64,000 bases of DNA from Faecalitalea sp. UBA4312 (GTDB lineage: Bacteria > Bacillota_I > Bacilli_A > Erysipelotrichales > Erysipelotrichaceae). Below, piece after piece: positions 16,937 to 25,347 of the stretch. Below the pieces are notes generated by a model. That model had not been told where the DNA came from. It saw only the letters and a program-made list of their open reading frames with translations, and did not search any database. The DNA is taken from the NCBI GenBank assembly GCA_002394635.1, contig DGUK01000068.1:1-64000 (forward strand), in the 5' to 3' direction. Both the position numbers and the translations under genes were made by a program. Position 1 is the stretch's first letter, and every line of letters starts with the position of its first letter.

Positions 16937-17693
16937 CAATTGGATCCTGCATACTATCTTCCAGAGCTTCCACGATCGTGTCAACAATTTTGGTAGCTTT
17001 TTCTTGTACTTCCGGTGGCGCATAAGGGAATGTATAAGAGACATCTGCCGCTTCGATCAACGGCAAGTCATTGATCGAATCTCCGATCCCGTAAATACGA
17101 CAGTCCCCATAATACTTCCGGATCTCTGAAATGGCCAGACCTTTTGAACATCCCTTCGGAGCAAGATCCACTTCAATCACATTCTGGAATGCATTGACAC
17201 GATCTCCAAACCGGTCGTTGATGCTCTTGGCAATAGAAGCGGCTTCTTCCAGCGTTTCACAATGGATACCGATGCCGAACACCATACCCTTAGGGGCAGT
17301 GGCCATATTGGAGATGACATTATATTCTCCTGGATAATCCATTTCCTCATATACATTGATGACACCATCGATATCGATGCTTACCTTGTGTCCTTTGGCA
17401 TGATATTCCTCTGCCACAGCTTCGGCAATATCAAAATCAATACTTTTTTGTACAATACCCTGATAATTCGGTCCGCAAATATTGGCTCCGGTACTTGTAA
17501 TAGTAAAATCCGGATCGAAGAATCCGGTGATAAACGGGGTCAATCCACCAATCTGACGACCTGTGCATAGTCCGAATTTATGCCCGGCCTTCTGATATTC
17601 ATTGATCTTTTCTACTGATTCCGGTGGTAGTTTCACATCCGCTTTATAAAAATACAAGGTGCCGTCAAAATCCGACGCAAATACTTTTTTCAT
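16929..17693 (-). CDS. Cof-type HAD family sugar phosphatase
   Basis: The 254-residue protein has HAD motif I DFDGTLYF, motif II near LCTGRQIGG and a C-terminal GDSINDLPLIEAAD motif, with a cap of the Cof/class IIB type. Such enzymes dephosphorylate sugar phosphates or flavin-related compounds in the cytoplasm. Overlap with the following GH32 gene suggests a sugar phosphate, for example one released from sucrose-6-phosphate. The start is set at the ATG at 17693, 8 nt after AAAGGA. A GTG at 17711 lies in the same frame but before that ribosome site. Confidence 0.88.
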   Translation of the reverse strand: MKKVFASDFDGTLYFYKADVKLPPESVEKINEYQKAGHKFGLCTGRQIGGLTPFITGFFDPDFTITSTGANICGPNYQGIVQKSIDFDIAEAVAEEYHAKGHKVSIDIDGVINVYEEMDYPGEYNVISNMATAPKGMVFGIGIHCETLEEAASIAKSINDRFGDRVNAFQNVIEVDLAPKGCSKGLAISEIRKYYGDCRIYGIGDSINDLPLIEAADVSYTFPYAPPEVQEKATKIVDTIVEALEDSMQDPIDE

Positions 17694-17775
17694 AAATGAT
17701 TTCCTTTCCACAATCTTCTATTCTATTATACAAAGAATTCAGGTTTTTCCAAAGAAAGGATTGTGTAAAACCTTG

Positions 17776-18201
17776 TTACCAAGTTACCGCAATATCCAGT
17801 TGAGTCGGGTTGGCTGACGCAAATCCACCGGTATCACAGACGATTCCTAAACCAAGACTCGTCGGCAGAACCGTTCCTAAGGGACGAAGATCCAAATTAG
17901 CAGCAACCATCACATATTGACCATACATCTTCACACCGTCCTGTCGGACCCAATATGATCCTTCCACGCCCATATTTTCCAGGCGTTGAACGATGGAAGA
18001 CATATCCAGGTTATAATAGGTTTCTTTTCCGCTGGGACCTTCTATCGTTCCTTTCTGAACTGTCAGACAATCTTCCAATGGGGCATTATACCATTCAGCC
18101 AGTTCACATAGAAAGCCGATTCCATCCTCCTTGGCATTGACCGGCATGACCATACATAGAAAGCATAAATCTATCCATAATACTTTAAATATTCTTTTCA
18201 T
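17776..18201 (-). CDS. Secreted 3D (Asp-Asp-Asp) domain protein
   Basis: The 141-residue product begins with a signal peptide (VLWIDLCFLCMVMPVNA). It ends with a 3D domain in which the three acidic residues are visible in NLDLRPLGT, VCDTGGFA and QLDIAV. 3D domains share the double-psi barrel of MltA-type lytic transglycosylases and Sps/YocH wall proteins, so a peptidoglycan-cleaving or wall-remodelling role is likely. GGAGG lies 7 nt before the ATG at 18201. A consensus promoter (18246-18274) precedes it, so it is a single-gene unit between two GH32 genes. Confidence 0.75.
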   Translation of the reverse strand: MKRIFKVLWIDLCFLCMVMPVNAKEDGIGFLCELAEWYNAPLEDCLTVQKGTIEGPSGKETYYNLDMSSIVQRLENMGVEGSYWVRQDGVKMYGQYVMVAANLDLRPLGTVLPTSLGLGIVCDTGGFASANPTQLDIAVTW

Positions 18202-18245
18202 AAAAAATACCTCCATGCCACTTAAAAAAAGTGTACATGTCGGCT

Positions 18246-18274
18246 ATTCTATGTTGTCTGTCCACACTTGTCAA
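18246..18274 (-). promoter_or_regulatory. Promoter of the 3D-domain gene
   Basis: TTGACA (18269-18274) and TAGAAT (18246-18251) have a 17-bp spacer on the minus strand. Confidence 0.8.
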
Positions 18275-18321
18275 ATAAACCAGGATGATATCGTTTACAA
18301 TCTGGATACTTTCTCACAAAA

Positions 18322-18348
18322 CAAAAAAACAGCTGAAAATCAGCTGTT
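18322..18348 (-). terminator. Terminator of the second GH32 gene
   Basis: On the minus strand AACAGCTG-ATTTT-CAGCTGTT is followed by five further U. The GH32 stop codon (18347-18349) overlaps the stem. Confidence 0.9.
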
Positions 18349-19867
18349 AAATGATAATATCATGTTTTTCAACTGACAGGATCGTACTATTTCCTTCACT
18401 GAAGAATTCAATCTGTACATCGTGCTGAAGATCCGGATAGACATTTCCTGTCATTGTACGAATACCATCATTGATAAAAACCTCCAGGCTGGTCATATCC
18501 AGAAAACATTGCATTGTCAAATGCTCTTCCTTTTCTATTTTACATGTACGTATTGAGGTATTGGCTTCAATGCCGCCAATTTCAGCACCAGATATAGAAC
18601 GGTCAAAGACAACCGACTCCGTTTGTGCATCATAATAGAGCAAGGTTTCATGCTGACTGCCTTTAAACAATTTCAATCCTGTTTTCAAGGCCTCTTTACA
18701 ATCGAAAACCACTTTCAATTCGATACAAGAGCCTTGGATCCCTTCTAAGGATAAAGTTCCATTCAGATCGATGTCTTCGTAAGTCACTTCATTCTGATAA
18801 TAGTTTTCAATCTCACGAACCGGTTTCTGGATCAGTTTTCCTTCTTTGCCATACAACTCCCTTGGCAAGGTATAACTGCCGATCCACTGATCTGATTCTG
18901 TTGGATAGGTCCGGTTCCACATATCTTTCCAAGCTATCATGATACGACGGCCATCCGGCATCAACAACGTCTGTGGCGCATAGAAATCGAACCCACTGTC
19001 AATCTCAGCAATATTTTTCATGTCCAGATGCCCGGTTTGGAAATCCAATGTTCCATTAATATAGATACAAGAATGAACGTTTTCATATTCATGGCTCATC
19101 TGCGGTAAGAATTGTGGACTGGCAATCACAAATTCCTGGTCATCCACTTCAAAATAATCCGGACATTCATAAACACCATTCAGCGCAAAGAACTCCGCCG
19201 GGAATTCATCCTGGATATCCATCAGTTTTCCCACATATTCCCAATGATACAGATCTTTCCCTTTTAACAAAACCATGTTTCCATAACCTTTGGCTTCATC
19301 GGTACCGACCACATTGGACACATGTACATCCTGTTGGTAAGATATCGGCAAATTCTGACGCTTTTCCACATCCTTTTCATCAATGATCCGTGTACCAGCC
19401 AGGCAGTAATACTGCCCATCTTTCACGAAGACTTTTGGATCTCGGAAATCGGACGGCAAAATCTCATCTGATACTTCCTGTGGTGCTAAGATCGGATTGG
19501 TATCTACCTTGGTAAAGTGAACACCATCTTCACTGTAAGCCAGGCATTGTCTTTGCAGGTTCATCTGTGCAGCTGTATACATCAAATACAGTTTTCCGTC
19601 TACTTCAATGGCACTGCCGGAACAGCAGCCACATTCTGCTTCATACGGTTCCTTTGGCTCCAGGGCTATCGGCAGACTCTTCCATTTTACAAAATCCTCT
19701 GTCACAAAATGTCCCCAGTGCATAATGCCCCATTTCGCGGCAAACGGGTAGTGTTGATAAAACAGGTGCGCTTGTCCGTTATAGTAGATCATACCGTTCG
19801 GGTCGTTGGACCAGCCAGACGGAACATTGGCATGATAACGTTGTTTATATTTTTGATTCACTTTCAT
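18347..19867 (-). CDS. GH32 sucrose-6-phosphate hydrolase/fructosidase (copy 2)
   Basis: This 506-residue GH32 enzyme has WSNDPNGMIYY (nucleophile Asp), FYQHYPFAAKWGIMHWGHF, CCSGSA, DFRDPKVF and VYECPDYFEV (acid/base Glu), plus a C-terminal beta-sandwich ending in LEVFINDGIRTMTGN. It has no signal peptide and is probably intracellular. It is a divergent paralog of the copy at 15.6-16.9 kb, about 50 residues longer. GAGGAAG precedes the ATG. No sucrose PTS or permease is encoded nearby, so the substrate supply is unknown. Confidence 0.92.
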   Translation of the reverse strand: MKVNQKYKQRYHANVPSGWSNDPNGMIYYNGQAHLFYQHYPFAAKWGIMHWGHFVTEDFVKWKSLPIALEPKEPYEAECGCCSGSAIEVDGKLYLMYTAAQMNLQRQCLAYSEDGVHFTKVDTNPILAPQEVSDEILPSDFRDPKVFVKDGQYYCLAGTRIIDEKDVEKRQNLPISYQQDVHVSNVVGTDEAKGYGNMVLLKGKDLYHWEYVGKLMDIQDEFPAEFFALNGVYECPDYFEVDDQEFVIASPQFLPQMSHEYENVHSCIYINGTLDFQTGHLDMKNIAEIDSGFDFYAPQTLLMPDGRRIMIAWKDMWNRTYPTESDQWIGSYTLPRELYGKEGKLIQKPVREIENYYQNEVTYEDIDLNGTLSLEGIQGSCIELKVVFDCKEALKTGLKLFKGSQHETLLYYDAQTESVVFDRSISGAEIGGIEANTSIRTCKIEKEEHLTMQCFLDMTSLEVFINDGIRTMTGNVYPDLQHDVQIEFFSEGNSTILSVEKHDIII

Positions 19868-19930
19868 AAATTGCTTCCTCTTTTTTCGTAACGTGATTGA
19901 TTATACATGGTTTCCATTAAAGCACAAGAA

Positions 19931-20407
19931 CTATTTACACTTATTGTATAAAAGGATGGCAGCTACGATATCCACTACCAGTAAAAAGGAAGAAAAAACA
20001 TATAAAAACTCTCTTTCAATCCTTTTTTCTTGTTTTGCCTTCCGGATCCCGGCCATTGCATATAGCCCTGTCTGAAGCAGACTAGCCAGCAAAGCTGCAA
20101 ATAAAAGGTTCCATAACTGATTCTGCAAAGAGGAAGCACCCTCCACGATCACACCAACAATAAATACATAAGCCGGAACATTGATCAGCTTCACGATCAA
20201 ACTGGTCAGTGCAAGCTTTTTTGTTGCCCAATAAGGATGTATCAACGTCGATATAGCCACAAGCAGTCCTAGTGTGAAAAAGAATGGTAAAAAACCCAGG
20301 CACACATGGATCCAGGGAGAGTTCGTCGCATAAACCAATGCAGTCATTGTAGCAATGATCATATACGTGAATAAAGGAAATGGTAAAAGTTTTACATATT
20401 GTTTCAT
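19931..20407 (-). CDS. Small polytopic membrane protein, unknown function
   Basis: The 158-residue protein has four or five hydrophobic helices (LFTYMIIATMTALVYA, CLGFLPFFFTLGLLVAI, YVFIVGVIVEGA, LLFAALLASLLQTGLYAM, LLVVDIVAAILLY) and a basic loop KAKQEKRIERE. I do not recognise the family. Its start overlaps the stop of the nitroreductase gene by 4 nt (ATGA), so the two are co-translated, and it may be a membrane partner or simply an operon neighbour. Confidence 0.75.
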   Translation of the reverse strand: MKQYVKLLPFPLFTYMIIATMTALVYATNSPWIHVCLGFLPFFFTLGLLVAISTLIHPYWATKKLALTSLIVKLINVPAYVFIVGVIVEGASSLQNQLWNLLFAALLASLLQTGLYAMAGIRKAKQEKRIEREFLYVFSSFLLVVDIVAAILLYNKCK

Positions 20408-20901
20408 ACGATCACATGGATCCTTTCAAGATCAAAACGATTCTGTGGCTTTTCCTGCTTCGCAGGATATCCTACAGGAAGAAGTGCAAAAGCTTTTAAA
20501 TGATCCGGCAGGTTCAATACCTCTGCTGTTTTTTCCATACGCTCACGGATGGGAGCGATTCCCAGCCAGACTGCTCCCAGGTTTTGTGATACAGCTTCCA
20601 GTAAAATGTTTTCACAGGCAATGCTCAGATCGATCTGTGCATATTCCGGAAACAACAGATCCCGGCTTCTATAACAAGGGACCAGCACCACCGGCGCTTT
20701 AGCTGCACAACCGGCATAGGGACTGACCTTTGCCAGACTTTGGATCGTCTCCTTGTTTTTTACCACATAAAATTCCCAGGGCTGTTGATTGCCGGCGGAA
20801 GGCGCAGCCATCGCCGCTTTCAACAATGCTTGTATTTTTTCATCTTCAACCTTTTTCGTCATATACGATCGCACACTTGTTCTTTCAAAAATCTCCTTCA
20901 T
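20404..20901 (-). CDS. Nitroreductase family FMN protein
   Basis: The 165-residue protein has the nitroreductase start (FERTSVRSYMTKKVEDEKIQALLKAAMAAPSAGNQQPW), where the basic RSY and SAGNQ segments bind FMN, and the C-terminal VGYPAKQEKPQNR. It is a cytoplasmic NAD(P)H-dependent oxidoreductase of the short, homodimeric type. Substrate unknown. It is followed by the membrane protein with a 4-nt overlap and preceded by the HEPN-like/CBS gene with an 11-nt gap, so the three form one operon. Confidence 0.88.
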   Translation of the reverse strand: MKEIFERTSVRSYMTKKVEDEKIQALLKAAMAAPSAGNQQPWEFYVVKNKETIQSLAKVSPYAGCAAKAPVVLVPCYRSRDLLFPEYAQIDLSIACENILLEAVSQNLGAVWLGIAPIRERMEKTAEVLNLPDHLKAFALLPVGYPAKQEKPQNRFDLERIHVIV

Positions 20902-20912
20902 GCTTTCCCTTT

Positions 20913-21608
20913 CTATATCAGATCATATGGGGATAAGACCCCTAATACCGGCTGATCTTTACGACCGGTTTTGGTTACATATAGTAAGACCAGTCTCTTT
21001 CCCTCCTCATTCCGTTGATTAAACAGATCTTTTGCGGTATCCAGGGTTTCCTGCAGTCCGATAAATCCAAAATACTCACCTTTATGGCAGTCAATTGGCA
21101 AATAGTCACGATATGATTCCAATGTCTCTGCTACATCAATGACTACGATTTCTTCCCGATCCAAACGGGTAAAGATCGTATTTTCACTGAATACCCCAAT
21201 CAGGTTTCTAGTCTTATCCAATACCGGCATATGTGTAATAGAGTGTCTGGTCATATAAGCAATGGTCTGACTGACAGAATCTTCGATCTTTACATACTTC
21301 ATGTTACGAATAAATACATCCTCTACCAAAGGAGGATTTTCCAGCAGCTCGATCACATCCTTTAGCACCCTCATCGTCCGTTCAGCAACCACAATGCCCT
21401 CATCTCCGTCTACATCCAGATCACTATGTGCAATCACATTACGGATATTAGCAATCGATCGCATATCCTTCCAGTAAGAACGATAGGTTTCCGTTTCACA
21501 GAATACAGTAAACGGCCCTGGCCTGGTTTTCGTATAATTGTATTTATCACGGAACAGCGTTTCAAACTTTTTACACAGATCCATGAATTCCGTTGTTGTC
21601 AATCCCAT
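20913..21608 (-). CDS. HEPN-like domain fused to CBS domains
   Basis: This 231-residue protein is cytoplasmic. Residues 1-85 are helical and contain R56-N57-V-I-A-H61, the RNxxxH pattern of HEPN ribonuclease domains, in the context SIANIRNVIAHSDLDVDGDE. Residues 92-231 form a CBS pair: a clear first repeat (VKIEDSVSQTIAYMTRHSITHMPVLD) and a degenerate second ending VLGVLSPYDLI. CBS pairs bind adenosine nucleotides. A nucleotide-gated RNase or RNA-binding protein is possible but unproven. Of the in-frame starts, the ATG at 21608 is best placed after AAGAGGA. It is the first gene of the nitroreductase operon. Confidence 0.7.
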   Translation of the reverse strand: MGLTTTEFMDLCKKFETLFRDKYNYTKTRPGPFTVFCETETYRSYWKDMRSIANIRNVIAHSDLDVDGDEGIVVAERTMRVLKDVIELLENPPLVEDVFIRNMKYVKIEDSVSQTIAYMTRHSITHMPVLDKTRNLIGVFSENTIFTRLDREEIVVIDVAETLESYRDYLPIDCHKGEYFGFIGLQETLDTAKDLFNQRNEEGKRLVLLYVTKTGRKDQPVLGVLSPYDLI

Positions 21609-21806
21609 ATACATTCCTCTTTTCATCCCATTATACCATGAAAAAATATCCCGTATGCACCCTGTTCTGTAAACATCTATTCCTTCTCAAACGGAATAAA
21701 ATACGATGGTCAATTCATTATGGATACGAGAATTCTTCTCTTTTTCTTTCATTTCGTAGACCTTATTTTTCTCCGACATAGATTCATTGGTAGAAACAAT
21801 GGCTGT

Positions 21807-22040
21807 TTATATGCCATCGAAAATAACATCTTCGAACTCTTTGTAATCTTTTAGATCTGTCTTCCGGCCATCGTTTTTTACAAGCTATAACGATTTCTTT
21901 CGAATAAGACTTCTTCCATCTTGCCAAAAAGAAGCTTTCAACCTCTGCGAATTAGTATCCAGTTCACCGGACAATGCCTGCATAAAGATTTCTTAAAATG
22001 CTTCAACAAACGCATCCTTGAATGGATACGTAAACTTTGA
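21807..22040 (-). pseudogene. Probable decayed coding remnant
   Basis: A 78-codon stretch reads as coding-like sequence (FKDAFVEAF, SGELDTNSQRLKASFWQDG, DYKEFEDVIFDG) but is interrupted by two in-frame stops and has no good start. It follows the macrodomain gene by 27 nt. I do not recognise the family. It occupies most of the 459-nt gap between 21609 and 22067, and the remainder shows no gene. Confidence 0.4.
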
Positions 22041-22067
22041 CTAGGGCACTGTTTCCATCTTTGTGAT

Positions 22068-22595
22068 CTATTCTTTTGTGATCTCCTTCTGTAGTTGTTC
22101 ATAGACTTTCTGATATGTTTGTAATGTACGAGCATCAAAAAGCACAAAGATAACGGTTTCAATGGAAGACTGATCTTTCAGAAAGTCCATCACTGTAGAT
22201 AGAGCAATTTTTGCCGCCTGTTCCAGTGGAAAATGATAGACTCCGGTAGATATAGATGGAAAAGCAATAGAATGGATGCCGTTGTCCCTGGCCACCTCCA
22301 GGCTTCTTCGATAACTGGAGGCCAGCAGTTTCCCCTCATTATGGTTGCCTCCCCGCCAGACAGGGCCTGGTGTATGGATAACTGCTTTACACGGCAATTG
22401 ATAAGCTCCGGTGATCTTAGCATCACCGGTGTTGCATCCATGCAGCGTACGACACTCCTCTAACAGCTTTGGGCCGGCCGCCCGATGGATTGCTCCGTCC
22501 ACTCCGCCACCTCCTAATAAACTGGTATTGGCTGCATTAACAATGGCTTCTACGCCATGATCTTTTGTGATATCTCCCTGTATAAATTGAATCAT
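22068..22595 (-). CDS. Macrodomain protein (O-acetyl-ADP-ribose deacetylase type)
   Basis: The 175-residue protein is a single macrodomain: [38 protein letters not shown] (ADP-ribose binding, split here into its known motifs QGDIT, NAAN and [10 protein letters not shown]) and the diphosphate loop [11 protein letters not shown]. This is the YmdB/MacroD subtype that removes acetyl or ADP-ribosyl groups. AAAGGAG lies 7 nt before the ATG at 22595, which is preferred to an upstream in-frame start at 22613. No ADP-ribosyltransferase or sirtuin gene is adjacent, unlike the lipoate-linked macrodomain operons. Confidence 0.93.
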   Translation of the reverse strand: MIQFIQGDITKDHGVEAIVNAANTSLLGGGGVDGAIHRAAGPKLLEECRTLHGCNTGDAKITGAYQLPCKAVIHTPGPVWRGGNHNEGKLLASSYRRSLEVARDNGIHSIAFPSISTGVYHFPLEQAAKIALSTVMDFLKDQSSIETVIFVLFDARTLQTYQKVYEQLQKEITKE

Positions 22596-22728
22596 TGGTT
22601 TTCTCCTTTCCAAAATGTCATGTTCTTTTCTTATTTATATAGTACATTACGATTTTGCCAACATAGTACCGTTTTCTATATTGTAACTATATATACTGAC
22701 AATATATATACCCCATTATGAAATCATT

Positions 22729-22756
22729 TTGTGTTTCTGTACTTTTCGATTATAAT
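22729..22756 (+). promoter_or_regulatory. Promoter of the DUF1015 gene
   Basis: TTGTGT (22729-22734), a 16-bp spacer and TATAAT (22751-22756) lie 22 nt before the ATG. Confidence 0.7.
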
Positions 22757-22778
22757 GATACACATAACGAGGTGCTCT

Positions 22779-24032
22779 ATGACAACCATTAAACCCTTTC
22801 GGGCCATTCGCCCACATGAAAAATTTGTAGATCAAGTGGCTGCCCTTCCTTATGATGTTTATTCACGGCAGGAAGCCAGAGAATTCGTGAAAGATAGACC
22901 TTATTCATTTTTAAATATCGACCGTCCAGAAACACAATTTGACCCAGAACACGATATGTATGCACAGGATGTATATGAAAAAGCCCGAGACATGATCGTA
23001 GCGCAGATGGATAAAGGCATTTATATACAAGATCCACAGGATTGTTTCTACATTTATGAACAGACAATGAATGGTCGTATACAAACAGGTTTGGCGGCAG
23101 TTTCTTCAATCGATGATTATTTGAACGGGATTTGTAAAAAACATGAGAATACCGTATCGGCTAAAGAAACAGATCGGATCCATCATGTCAGCATTACCAG
23201 TTGTCAGACCGGACCGATCTTTCTGACCTATCGCAAAGATGAAACCATCCAGGCGATGATCGAAAGTCAAAAGAAACATAAGCCAGTATACGACTTTACC
23301 AGTGAAGATGGTGTCCGCCAACGGGTATGGGTCATCAATGACCGTCAATGTGTAAAAAATATGGAGGACGCATTTAAAAAGGTCCCAAATACGTATATTG
23401 CCGATGGTCATCACCGTTGTGCCAGCGCTGTTCGAGTAGGTTGCCAACGTCGCCAACAATACCCGGATCATACAGGTCAGGAAGAATTCAACTATTTTCT
23501 ATGCATTCTGTTTCCGGATACCCAACTGGAAATCATGGACTACAACCGTTTTGTCAGCGATTTAAACGGATTGTCTTTTGATGAGTATATGAACAAATTA
23601 TCGGAAGTATGTACCATCACCCCGATTTCGCAAAAGCAGCATCCCGAGCATAAAAAACAAGTGACCATGGTCACAAAAGAAGGTTGGTACAAACTAGATT
23701 TTAATAAGGTCTCGGTTGATGAAACCGATGTAGTTGCCCGTCTGGATGTATCCCGCCTGCAACAACAAGTGCTGGGGCCAATCCTGGGCATCAACGATCC
23801 GAGAACGGATCCACGTATTTCCTTTATTGGCGGGATCCGCGGATTAGAGGAGCTGGAAAAACGCGTACAGGAAAGTGCACAGGCGTCTGTTGCGTTTGCG
23901 ATGGTACCAACCGACATTTCCGAACTGATGGATGTAGCGGATGCCGGACGTCTGATGCCACCGAAATCCACCTGGTTTGAGCCAAAGCTTCGCAGTGGCT
24001 TATTTATTCATCCAATCGAACCAGAAAAATAA
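22779..24032 (+). CDS. DUF1015 family protein (predicted serine-metabolism kinase relative)
   Basis: The 417-residue protein starts TTIKPFRAIRPHEKFVDQVAALPYDVYS, the DUF1015 hallmark, and contains the conserved IADGHHRCASAVRVG motif, which resembles the DGHHR of ParB/SerK-fold kinases, and the end motif DAGRLMPPKSTWFEPKLRSGLF. In many clostridia this family sits with serA/serC. Here it is convergent with thrH, which also acts on phosphoserine, so a role in serine or phosphoserine metabolism is inferred. The start at 22779 follows GAGGTG. The longer frame to 22731 overlaps the promoter. Confidence 0.85.
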   Translation: MTTIKPFRAIRPHEKFVDQVAALPYDVYSRQEAREFVKDRPYSFLNIDRPETQFDPEHDMYAQDVYEKARDMIVAQMDKGIYIQDPQDCFYIYEQTMNGRIQTGLAAVSSIDDYLNGICKKHENTVSAKETDRIHHVSITSCQTGPIFLTYRKDETIQAMIESQKKHKPVYDFTSEDGVRQRVWVINDRQCVKNMEDAFKKVPNTYIADGHHRCASAVRVGCQRRQQYPDHTGQEEFNYFLCILFPDTQLEIMDYNRFVSDLNGLSFDEYMNKLSEVCTITPISQKQHPEHKKQVTMVTKEGWYKLDFNKVSVDETDVVARLDVSRLQQQVLGPILGINDPRTDPRISFIGGIRGLEELEKRVQESAQASVAFAMVPTDISELMDVADAGRLMPPKSTWFEPKLRSGLFIHPIEPEK

Positions 24033-24205
24033 TAAGTCTTCGGATATTTTTGAAATATCTTCTACCAATATATATGGTTTCATTCTTATTCATAACTATA
24101 CCTATCGTAGCCCGAAACCAGAAGACACTTTCTTTTTATCGAAACGATGGGTACGATGATATATGATCCTTTCATTATATTGTGATCGAATCTAAAATGA
24201 TTTAT

Positions 24206-24234
24206 AAAAAAGCCATGGATCTTTTCTCCATGGC
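24206..24234 (-). terminator. Terminator of thrH
   Basis: The minus-strand stem GCCATGGA/TCCATGGC with a 7-nt loop is followed by six U. Confidence 0.9.
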
Positions 24235-24239
24235 ATATT

Positions 24240-24845
24240 TTATAATACGGATTTGATGGCAGCTAATAACTCATCATATGTCTCATAAGCAGGAATTTGC
24301 GGATAGTCTTTTTTGATTTGTTCCGTACTTTTAAACAAGAAGCCGTTCTTTCCATACTGGATCATTCCCAGGTCATTAAAACTGTCCCCACAGGCGATGG
24401 TCTCATAACCGATAGAGTGCAATGCCTTTACAGTCGTCAGCTTGGATTGTTCGATCCGCATCTTAAAGCCGGTAATTTCCCCGTTTTCAGCAACTTCCAA
24501 CGTATTACAGAAAATCGTCGGCCATCCAAGCTTTTTCATCAATGGCGTCGCAAACTGGGTAAATGTATCACTGATAATGATGACCTGTGTGATACTGCGT
24601 AATTCATCCAAAAATTCTTTCGCTCCCGGAATCGGATCGATCGTTGCGATGGTTTCCTGGATTTCTTTTAGACCCAGACCATGCTCTTTGAGAATTCCCA
24701 AACGCCAGTTCATTAATTTATCATAATCCGGTTCATCCCGTGTTGTTCGTTTCAATTCCGGGATACCGCTCGCTTTAGAGAACGCAATCCAGATTTCCGG
24801 TACCAATACTCCTTCTAAATCCAAACATACTAGTTTCATTGCCAT
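24240..24845 (-). CDS. thrH: ThrH-type phosphoserine phosphatase/homoserine phosphotransferase
   Basis: The 201-residue HAD protein starts with KLVCLDLEGVLVPEIWIAF, almost the same as ThrH of Pseudomonas. It also shares the TTRDEPDYDKLMNWRL segment, motif II ISDTFTQF and motif III ACGDSFNDL. ThrH dephosphorylates phosphoserine and can pass the phosphate to homoserine. That activity is known for the family and inferred here. GGAGG lies 8 nt before the ATG. A single gene with a strong terminator, convergent with the DUF1015 gene. Confidence 0.9.
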   Translation of the reverse strand: MAMKLVCLDLEGVLVPEIWIAFSKASGIPELKRTTRDEPDYDKLMNWRLGILKEHGLGLKEIQETIATIDPIPGAKEFLDELRSITQVIIISDTFTQFATPLMKKLGWPTIFCNTLEVAENGEITGFKMRIEQSKLTTVKALHSIGYETIACGDSFNDLGMIQYGKNGFLFKSTEQIKKDYPQIPAYETYDELLAAIKSVL

Positions 24846-24924
24846 AGTTGATTCCTCCTACATATTTATTCTACCTTATTTTATAAATTCTAGAAATACC
24901 ATCCCCAATAAAAGAGTGCTCTCC

Positions 24925-25347
24925 TTATTTGGAAACAACTCGTTTTAACCGGTCCAGTTCTTTCTGGTTCTTCTCGTATCGGCAACGATTGGCATTCTGT
25001 ATCACTTTCTTCTTATATTCTTCCGTCTTTTGTAAATTAATTCCCTTTTTATAAGTTACGTACTCAATATAATCGGTATAACCGTTGACCATTTCCCAAT
25101 ATACATCATATGGTTCATCATATAACTTATTGGAATATAAATACTCTCTGAGCTGTCCGTATTGTTTTTCGTAGTAGTATTGATCACATTCATGAATGAT
25201 ACGGCTCTGCTCTTCTGTATATTCAATCTGTTCTACATCGGGGGTCATCATCGTCAGAATGGCCGAAATCATGATCATCACAAGGCAGATCACAAACATC
25301 CCTTTTATAAGCAGCACCGGTGTAGAAGGTACTTTCTGTCTATTCAT
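24925..25347 (-). CDS. Membrane protein of the zinc-ribbon cluster (third gene)
   Basis: The 140-residue protein has a single N-terminal membrane helix (LLIKGMFVICLVMIMISAILTMM) followed by a charged, Tyr-rich helical domain (YEKQYGQLREYLYSNKLYDEPYDVYWEMVNGY). That domain resembles the C-terminal domain of the preceding gene (YDRRDFRKLEDYMTEHN). It lacks the zinc ribbon. The start at 25347 overlaps the previous gene by 8 nt and follows a GGAGG site inside it. An upstream extension of the frame runs through that gene and is not real. Function unknown. Confidence 0.8.
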   Translation of the reverse strand: MNRQKVPSTPVLLIKGMFVICLVMIMISAILTMMTPDVEQIEYTEEQSRIIHECDQYYYEKQYGQLREYLYSNKLYDEPYDVYWEMVNGYTDYIEYVTYKKGINLQKTEEYKKKVIQNANRCRYEKNQKELDRLKRVVSK

